5,152 bases of DNA from an uncultured Eubacteriales bacterium (GTDB lineage Bacteria; Bacillota; Clostridia; Lachnospirales; Lachnospiraceae). A program made the translations under genes and the position numbers. Positions 1 through 4,026 of the stretch are shown in pieces (the first letter of the stretch is position 1; each line of letters starts with the position of its first letter). The DNA lies in assembly GCA_949286775.1 (NCBI GenBank), contig CASEDW010000228.1, positions 1 to 5,152 of the forward strand, given 5' to 3'. The notes below the pieces were generated by a model. That model ran no database searches and had not been told where the DNA came from. It saw nothing but the letters and a program-made list of their open reading frames with translations.

Positions 1-111
1 AAATTATGTCCGACACACTCTAAATACTTTACCGACGAAGATTTTATTTCTCATGTAAAAATGATTGAAAGCAATTACATTGACAGAAAAGAACCTTCAT
101 TTTTCATTTGA
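1..111 (+). CDS. 3' end of an unidentified protein gene (partial)
   Basis: An open frame runs from the first base of the window to a TGA at 109-111 and supplies the last 36 residues of a protein that begins outside the window. The visible tail is mixed and hydrophilic (TDEDF, then SHVKMIES), ends in the hydrophobic SFFI, and has no membrane segment or motif that I recognise, so I assign no function. Support for a real gene is its position: the stop lies 10 bases before a strong palindromic terminator, and it converges with the minus-strand cluster on the other side. It is probably not part of the catabolic operon because it is read in the opposite direction. A chance open frame of this length is possible. 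Confidence 0.5.
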   Translation, partial: KLCPTHSKYFTDEDFISHVKMIESNYIDRKEPSFFI

Positions 112-121
112 AATTTTCTTA

Positions 122-155
122 AAAAATAAGGGCGCCGCGCGGCGCCCTTATTTTT
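122..155. terminator. Bidirectional rho-independent terminator
   Basis: This is a perfect 34-bp inverted repeat centred on 138/139. Its GC-rich core (GGGCGCCG and its complement, 130-137 and 140-147) is flanked by AAAAATAA on the left and TTATTTTT on the right. Either strand therefore gives a stable hairpin followed by a U-rich tract. It lies 10 bases after the plus-strand stop at 111 and 23 bases beyond the minus-strand stop at 179, so it can end transcription of both converging genes. It marks the end of the catabolic cluster. Confidence 0.93.
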
Positions 156-178
156 AAACTGCAATTACAAAACCAAAA

Positions 179-544
179 TTAAAACTGTCCGTTAGGACAT
201 TTGCATTCCATATTGTCGATTCTCATAGTACAGTCCCAATGCTCGGCAAGTTTTCCGTCGCGAAGTCTGTAAAGATCGAATACTTTTGCTATAACTCCGC
301 TTTCAAAAGTACATTTAAAGAAAACGCATACAAGGTCGTCTTCCTCTATCATTTTGCAGATCTCAACGTGGGGTTTTAATGAAATAAATCCTCTGAAGAA
401 TTCCAGAAATCCTTCTTTTCCGTCAGCGACTTCCGGTGAATGCTGTCTGTAGTCATCCCACATATAGTCGTCTATCTCTGAAAGATCCCAGTTATTAAAG
501 GCTTTTTCATAAAACTCAGCAACTATCTCTTTATTACTTTTCAT
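179..544 (-). CDS. SnoaL-like / NTF2-fold family protein
   Basis: This 121-residue protein has the size and signatures of the SnoaL-like branch of the NTF2 superfamily, a cone-shaped alpha+beta barrel that often binds small hydrophobic or aromatic substrates. Visible signatures are an N-terminal helix (EIVAEFYEKAFNNWD), then YRQHSPEVADGKEG with the His typical of the predicted aldol-condensation group, and near the end LYRLRDGKLAEHWD. Known relatives include polyketide cyclases and isomerases, but many are uncharacterised, so the reaction is unknown. An ATG at 544 is preferred over one at 571 because AAGAGAGGG lies 7 bases upstream of it. The start falls inside the 3' end of the hydrolase gene (11-base overlap), which suggests translational coupling and a shared substrate. 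The C-terminus (MECKCPNGQF) has two cysteines in a CxC arrangement. It is the last gene before the terminator. It may help isomerise or protonate a product of the hydrolase, but that is inference. Confidence 0.85.
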   Translation of the reverse strand: MKSNKEIVAEFYEKAFNNWDLSEIDDYMWDDYRQHSPEVADGKEGFLEFFRGFISLKPHVEICKMIEEDDLVCVFFKCTFESGVIAKVFDLYRLRDGKLAEHWDCTMRIDNMECKCPNGQF

Positions 545-1421
545 CGAAATACCCTCTCTTAATATCGTCACAAACCGCTTTTACAAGGGACGGCACCTGC
601 GAGAACTCAAGGCAGGCGTGATACATCTGCGTGCGGACCACCTGGATAGATGCTTTAAAATCTTCCGGAACAGCTCTAACTACTTTTCCATCCTGAAGTT
701 TAAGTCCATGCCAGAACGCCACATATGAAATACGTCCTTTTCCGTTGGGATGACGTCTGTTTGCCATCGCTTCCAGCGCATAACGCTCATTGTTATTAAA
801 TAAATTGTGAAGCGGCCATGATATTCCGCTTAAAGCATGGAAACCGATCGTATCTTTATCTTTAAGCTGATAAGGTTCTCCGGCGAATTCATCAGGTCCT
901 CCGAAACACATAAATTTGATGAGCTCCATTCCAAGACCTACGTCCTCGGCGCATCCTTCGATATAATGCCTCATATGATATCCGGGACACCAGCTCTTGT
1001 AAAAAATGTCGTTTTCAGGCTGATAATATTTATTGTATTCAACAAACATTTCATCAGTTATATCCGGCATTTCAATTTTTGAAACTGAAAATCCTATTCC
1101 ATTGTCAAGTACGCAGCATCCGGTAGGAATTTCATGTCCTCTCGGCGAATCCAAAAATTTAAGATACTCGTCCGGCATAAATCTGAACTCTTCCGGCATA
1201 ACATTTCCCTGCTCCGCAGCGATAACACTCTCTATGGCAGGCATTTTGAGGCCTCTGTAGTAATACTTGGCGAATTTTGATGCGTTTTCCTCTTCCGTCA
1301 GTTCCGTTGTGAGGTTTTCTATCTCCGCTTTCCAGTCCGAAACAGTACTCATTGAAATTCCGCTGTCTTTAATTCTGAAATCCGATACAGCGTCTGCGTT
1401 TGACGCAACCATTTCTTTCAT
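534..1421 (-). CDS. PhlG / phloretin hydrolase family C-C hydrolase
   Basis: The 295-residue product matches the 2,4-diacetylphloroglucinol (DAPG) hydrolase family in length and in landmarks: an N-terminal FAKYYYRGLKMP segment (50-61), IPTGCCVLDNGIGF (98-111), MPDITDEM (118-125), a tryptophan/histidine block WCPGYHMRH (144-152), and a C-terminal HxxxE (His268, Glu272). The family includes PhlG of Pseudomonas and phloretin hydrolase of Eubacterium ramulus, metal-dependent enzymes that cut the bond between a phloroglucinol ring and an acyl carbonyl, giving a carboxylate. His268/Glu272 have the spacing and position of two zinc ligands known in PhlG (His270, Glu274). The segment after MPDITDEM, where I recall a WWxxWH motif carrying another ligand, here reads EYNKYYQ, so the substrate or metal site may differ. 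There is no signal peptide, so it should be cytoplasmic. The start is supported by GAAAGGGA 6 bases upstream. The gene has its own candidate promoter and palindromic operator and overlaps the SnoaL-like gene. The family call is fairly sure; phloretin as substrate is a guess from context. Confidence 0.78.
   Translation of the reverse strand: MKEMVASNADAVSDFRIKDSGISMSTVSDWKAEIENLTTELTEEENASKFAKYYYRGLKMPAIESVIAAEQGNVMPEEFRFMPDEYLKFLDSPRGHEIPTGCCVLDNGIGFSVSKIEMPDITDEMFVEYNKYYQPENDIFYKSWCPGYHMRHYIEGCAEDVGLGMELIKFMCFGGPDEFAGEPYQLKDKDTIGFHALSGISWPLHNLFNNNERYALEAMANRRHPNGKGRISYVAFWHGLKLQDGKVVRAVPEDFKASIQVVRTQMYHACLEFSQVPSLVKAVCDDIKRGYFDEK
552..560 (-). promoter_or_regulatory. Ribosome binding site that sets the SnoaL-like start at 544
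   Basis: On the minus strand AAGAGAGGG sits 7 bases before the ATG at 544 and lies inside the last codons of neither gene's essential motifs. The more upstream in-frame ATG at 571 has no comparable site and would lengthen the overlap with the hydrolase gene to 38 bases, so 544 is the better start. Confidence 0.7.
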
Positions 1422-1427
1422 ATCTTA

Positions 1428-1435
1428 TCCCTTTC
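1428..1435 (-). promoter_or_regulatory. Ribosome binding site of the hydrolase gene
   Basis: GAAAGGGA on the minus strand lies 6 bases before the ATG at 1421 and favours that start over the ATG three codons later. It directly abuts the base of the long hairpin at 1436-1487, so a folded leader or a bound protein there could influence ribosome access. Confidence 0.7.
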
Positions 1436-1487
1436 TATAAATACAATGATTCATGGTATGTATATACCATGAATCATTGCATTTATA
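1436..1487. repeat. 52-base near-perfect inverted repeat, candidate operator
   Basis: The arms 1444-1459 and 1464-1479 are perfectly complementary over 16 bp (CAATGATTCATGGTAT and its complement) around a 4-base centre. After one A/C mismatch (1443/1480) pairing resumes for 7 more bp (1436-1442 with 1481-1487), so 23 of 24 positions pair. It lies between butyrate kinase and the hydrolase gene, immediately upstream of the hydrolase ribosome binding site. It lacks a GC-rich core followed by a U tract on the minus strand, so it is a poor terminator. Its symmetry and its overlap with the candidate -10 element and expected start of transcription fit a binding site for a dimeric regulator. An RNA hairpin acting in read-through mRNA, for example in stability or processing, is the main alternative. 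Confidence 0.75.
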
Positions 1488-1511
1488 ATATGACTTATAT
1501 CATGATGTTGA
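1482..1511 (-). promoter_or_regulatory. Candidate sigma-A promoter for the hydrolase/SnoaL pair
   Basis: On the minus strand TCAACA (1511-1506) and TATAAA (1487-1482) are separated by 18 bases, matching the -35 and -10 consensus at 4 of 6 and 5 of 6 positions. The predicted start of transcription falls inside the palindrome at 1436-1487, an arrangement typical of a repressed promoter. The region is AT-rich, so such matches arise easily, and the assignment is tentative. Confidence 0.42.
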
Positions 1512-1537
1512 TATCAAAAACTGTTTTGATCTCATCA

Positions 1538-2644
1538 TTATTTGTCAAAATCAAATCCCTGGAAAATGTTTTTACCTGTATATTTTTTGACTTTTTCTTC
1601 ACCGCTTAAAACACGTTCAGCTCCTGAAGCCATAGCTTCCATTTCGAATTCGCCAGGATAAGCAGAAACAGGAGCGATCCATCCACAGTCGTCTGTGATT
1701 CTCGCTACAAGATCTTTATTGTGAACCATTCCGCCGCCGAGAAGGATTCCGTCGATCTTTCCTTTGAGAACAGCAGCCATTGAACCGATAGCCTTTTCAA
1801 TCTGATAGATCATAGCGTCCCAGATCATTTCCGCGTATTTGTCGCCTTTAGCAGCTCTTTCATTGAGTTCGATGGCGTCTGAAATTCCGATGTGATTTAC
1901 AAAACCGCCTGTTTTTGTGCAGAGAGCCTTAAGATCAGAAATATCATGATCTTTGAGATATTTGATAACATCAGAAACAGCGATGCTTCCGCAGCGTGTA
2001 GGAGCCATAGGTCCTTCTCCTCCGACGATATCGTATCCGTCGATCATTTTGCCTTCTTTATGAGCTGAAATTGAAATTCCGCCTCCGATATGGCAGACAA
2101 CATAATTGCACTCTTCATATTTCTTTCCGATAGATTTTGAATGGCGGATAGCAGTCTCTTTTAAGTTAAGAGAATGAAGATGAACATTTCTGTAGATACC
2201 TTTGATACCTGTAACTCTCGCTACGTCCTGAAGTTCGTCTACATCAGGCGGATTAACTACAAAACTCTTCGCTCCGTATTTATCGGCAAATTCCTTCGCA
2301 AGGCTCGGTCCCATGCTTGCAGGATGAACAACGCCGTTAGCGCAGTTGATAGAGTGATCGATAACGAGATCATCGATCTCATAAACTCCGCCTTCCATCG
2401 CGATAAGTCCGCCGCCGCGTCCTACGCAGGCGTCAATACCTGTCAGATCGACATTGTTTTCCTCCAAAAGTTTCATGATCGTCTCTCTTCTGTATACAAG
2501 CTGATCCTTTAATGTCTTGTACTGTGCGAGAACTCCGGCGTCATGCGCTACATTCGCGCTGAAAACTTTTTCTCCGTTATCAAAGAGCGCGATTTTTGTA
2601 GATGTAGATCCCGGATTAATTGTAAATACTTTACAACCTGCCAT
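1538..2644 (-). CDS. buk: Butyrate kinase (acetate/butyrate kinase family)
   Basis: The enzyme transfers phosphate between butyryl phosphate and ADP, forming butyrate and ATP in the final energy-yielding step of many clostridial fermentations. The 368-residue product is about ten residues longer than typical Buk, the excess being a C-terminal tail. ASKHA-fold signatures are visible: the N-terminal phosphate loop INPGSTSTKIALF (9-21), GRGGGL (75-80), VHPASMGPSLA (106-116), VDELQDVARVTG (135-146), CHIGGGISI (184-192), GGEGPMAPTRCG (208-219) with Arg217, and the adenosine-binding GILLGGGM (299-306). The FVVNPPDVDE stretch differs slightly from the usual DPVVVDE, so a related short-chain acyl phosphate is possible. 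The start has an excellent ribosome site. It sits 21 bases after the MBL-fold gene and is surely cotranscribed with it. Its usual partner, phosphate butyryltransferase, is not in the window. Placed in an aromatic-degradation cluster, it probably serves ATP recovery from the butyryl-CoA formed. Confidence 0.9.
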   Translation of the reverse strand: MAGCKVFTINPGSTSTKIALFDNGEKVFSANVAHDAGVLAQYKTLKDQLVYRRETIMKLLEENNVDLTGIDACVGRGGGLIAMEGGVYEIDDLVIDHSINCANGVVHPASMGPSLAKEFADKYGAKSFVVNPPDVDELQDVARVTGIKGIYRNVHLHSLNLKETAIRHSKSIGKKYEECNYVVCHIGGGISISAHKEGKMIDGYDIVGGEGPMAPTRCGSIAVSDVIKYLKDHDISDLKALCTKTGGFVNHIGISDAIELNERAAKGDKYAEMIWDAMIYQIEKAIGSMAAVLKGKIDGILLGGGMVHNKDLVARITDDCGWIAPVSAYPGEFEMEAMASGAERVLSGEEKVKKYTGKNIFQGFDFDK

Positions 2645-2649
2645 TTTTT

Positions 2650-2655
2650 ACCTCC
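2650..2655 (-). promoter_or_regulatory. Strong ribosome binding site of butyrate kinase
   Basis: GGAGGT on the minus strand is placed 5 bases before the ATG at 2644, within the short spacer after the MBL-fold gene. It is close to a perfect match to the 16S rRNA 3' end and fixes the start. Confidence 0.85.
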
Positions 2656-2665
2656 GTTGATTATA

Positions 2666-3478
2666 TCAATTTTTATTTATAGCTTTATCATTTACGATTA
2701 TACATATAAAATCGTCAAAATCAGGTCCCGGAAATTCAGAAATATACATAGTTCCGGTATAAGACGGAACATTCGGATAAGTATACGGAAAACCTTTTTT
2801 TGTCTCAACGGCAAATGTTGCCTGATATATTTTTTCAAGAAGCTCTGCTTTAAACAGATTCATATAATGACCGCATATAAATGTGTCTATATCCATGTTC
2901 TGAACTTTGCGCACCGTATCGCGGTAAACGTCAATATACTGAACGCCGTCCATAATAAGACACATCTGCGGTGAAACTGCGTCTCCTACAAGAATAGTCT
3001 TTCTCTGCGGAATATAAAGTCCGATAGAACCTTTCGTGTGTCCCGGCAAAGAAACCGCTTCCGCTGTCATGCCTCCGATGTCAAATATCATGCCTTCCTT
3101 GAGGTCCTTAAATTCACACGGCTCATCGAGGCTCTTGTGGCAGTTGGGAAGACTGACTTTATTTGTCTCTTCGAATGTATAAACATTTTTTTTGTTGATT
3201 TCCCAGAGCGGCATATCTTCAAAACTCATATATGCTTCTTTAAACTGATAACAGCCTCCGAGATGATCATAATGACCGTGGCTGATTATAACCGTCAAAG
3301 GAAGATCAGTGATAGTTCTGATGAAAGAAAGATAGTCGCCTGATCCCATCAATGTATCAAACACGATAGCTTTTTCTTTTCCGACCACAACTGTTGAAGT
3401 GCTGTTAAATTCGTCTTTTATCTGCCAGATGCCCTCAAGCAGCTCTTCTTTTTCATATCCCATAATTTCATACTCCAT
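2666..3478 (-). CDS. MBL-fold metallohydrolase, substrate unknown
   Basis: This 270-residue protein has the complete metal-binding set of the metallo-beta-lactamase superfamily: SHGHYDHLGG (His67, His69, Asp71, His72), PGHTKGS (His147), VGDA (Asp166) and CGHY (His204). It should therefore bind two zinc or iron/manganese ions and hydrolyse something. The superfamily covers thioesters, lactones, glyoxalase II substrates and more, and sequence alone does not tell which. No signal peptide is seen, so it is not a secreted beta-lactamase. The start is ambiguous: the ATG at 3478 has only a weak GGA upstream, while the ATG at 3463 (residue 6) is preceded by GGAG at 9 bases and may be the real one. 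It follows the DUF35 gene after a 100-base hairpin-bearing spacer and precedes butyrate kinase by 21 bases. In this setting a hydrolase for an acyl-CoA, lactone or cyclic diketone intermediate is plausible, but this is inference. Confidence 0.85.
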   Translation of the reverse strand: MEYEIMGYEKEELLEGIWQIKDEFNSTSTVVVGKEKAIVFDTLMGSGDYLSFIRTITDLPLTVIISHGHYDHLGGCYQFKEAYMSFEDMPLWEINKKNVYTFEETNKVSLPNCHKSLDEPCEFKDLKEGMIFDIGGMTAEAVSLPGHTKGSIGLYIPQRKTILVGDAVSPQMCLIMDGVQYIDVYRDTVRKVQNMDIDTFICGHYMNLFKAELLEKIYQATFAVETKKGFPYTYPNVPSYTGTMYISEFPGPDFDDFICIIVNDKAINKN

Positions 3479-3499
3479 AATTTCCGGTTAATAGTACAA

Positions 3500-3538
3500 C
3501 TGCTGCATAAGCGCAAACTTTTGCAGAATATGCAGCAG
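3500..3538. repeat. Intergenic hairpin between DUF35 and MBL-fold genes
   Basis: Ten-bp arms CTGCTGCATA (3500-3509) and its complement (3529-3538) enclose 19 bases that contain a second small complementarity (GCAA at 3513-3516 with TTGC at 3521-3524). No U tract follows on the minus strand, so it is not a standard terminator. It could be an operator, an mRNA processing or stability element that sets different expression of the two gene pairs, or a weak attenuator. A 10-bp palindrome, ATGAATTCAT at 3539-3548, lies directly beside it. Confidence 0.55.
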
Positions 3539-3578
3539 ATGAATTCATTTGATATTTAAGATTTTTAAAAGGTGAAAA

Positions 3579-3998
3579 TTATTTGTTTTCATCCTCATCA
3601 AGCTCGAAGTAAAGTGTTGTATATCCGTCCATATCCTGGAATACAGGTTTTACACGAACAGGAAGTTTTCCTTCGATCTCTCTTGCTTTTTTCTTATTAA
3701 CGCCAAGGCAGATAGAGTTGATTGCAGGTCCTTCATCAAGCTCAACCTCGCCGCATACATAGCGAAGTCCTCTGCTCTCAAGCTCTGCACGAGCATTCAT
3801 AGGGCCTGTGAATACGAAGCTCTTAAGAATTCCTTTTCCGCTGAGCTCTACCCATTCTGTTTCATGATATCCGCAAACGTTGCAAGCAATATGAGGCGGG
3901 AAATCAATTGCTCCGCACTCTTTACATTTTCTTCCGTATATTTTGCCTTCTGCGAGGCCGTCATAGAATTTCTTTACGATAAGTTCCATTTTTCTCAT
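3579..3998 (-). CDS. Zn-ribbon / OB-fold (DUF35) partner of the thiolase
   Basis: This 139-residue protein has an N-terminal helix, a rubredoxin-like zinc ribbon with CxxC-x10-CxxC (Cys25, Cys28, Cys39, Cys42) separated by the family-typical DFPPH, then an OB-fold domain with ELSGKGILKSF (about 52-62) and ending in a highly acidic tail (ELDEDENK). Proteins of this build form complexes with thiolase-like enzymes: PhlB in the acetylphloroglucinol acyltransferase, BbsA in benzylsuccinate degradation, and partners of steroid side-chain thiolases and aldolases. The OB fold usually holds the CoA substrate or bridges subunits. It follows the thiolase gene by 28 bases and starts with a clear AAGGAGG site, so the two are almost certainly made together and form one enzyme. 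It probably has no catalytic activity alone. The family call is secure; the substrate of the complex is not visible from sequence. Confidence 0.9.
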   Translation of the reverse strand: MRKMELIVKKFYDGLAEGKIYGRKCKECGAIDFPPHIACNVCGYHETEWVELSGKGILKSFVFTGPMNARAELESRGLRYVCGEVELDEGPAINSICLGVNKKKAREIEGKLPVRVKPVFQDMDGYTTLYFELDEDENK

Positions 3999-4008
3999 AA
4001 GTCAAGTT

Positions 4009-4015
4009 CCTCCTT
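4009..4015 (-). promoter_or_regulatory. Ribosome binding site of the DUF35 gene
   Basis: AAGGAGG on the minus strand lies 10 bases before the ATG at 3998, in the 28-base spacer after the thiolase stop. The spacing is slightly long but supports this ATG rather than the next one three codons downstream, which would be 19 bases away. Confidence 0.8.
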
Positions 4016-4026
4016 ATTACAATTTA

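Noticed and set aside
545..571. Upstream ATG at 571 as start of the SnoaL-like gene
   Set aside because: It would add nine residues that do not look like the family N-terminus, lacks a ribosome binding site, and increases the overlap with the hydrolase gene. The ATG at 544 has AAGAGAGGG at good spacing.
837..1260. Plus-strand open frames of 75-81 codons antisense to the hydrolase
   Set aside because: They show no family features and are explained by the coding sequence on the other strand.
1513..1530. Small AT hairpin (ATCAAAA with TTTTGAT) just after butyrate kinase as a terminator
   Set aside because: The stem is only 7 bp, almost all A/T, and no U tract follows on the minus strand, so termination is not supported.
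2174..2974. Plus-strand open frames of 112 and 143 codons opposite butyrate kinase and the MBL-fold gene
   Set aside because: They lie antisense to well-supported genes, have compositions rich in Ile/Arg/Cys typical of reverse-frame reading, and no credible ribosome sites or motifs.
3486..3514. Promoter TTGCGC-17-TATTAA in front of the MBL-fold gene
   Set aside because: Only 3 and 4 of 6 bases match consensus in an AT-rich spacer; too weak to list as a feature.
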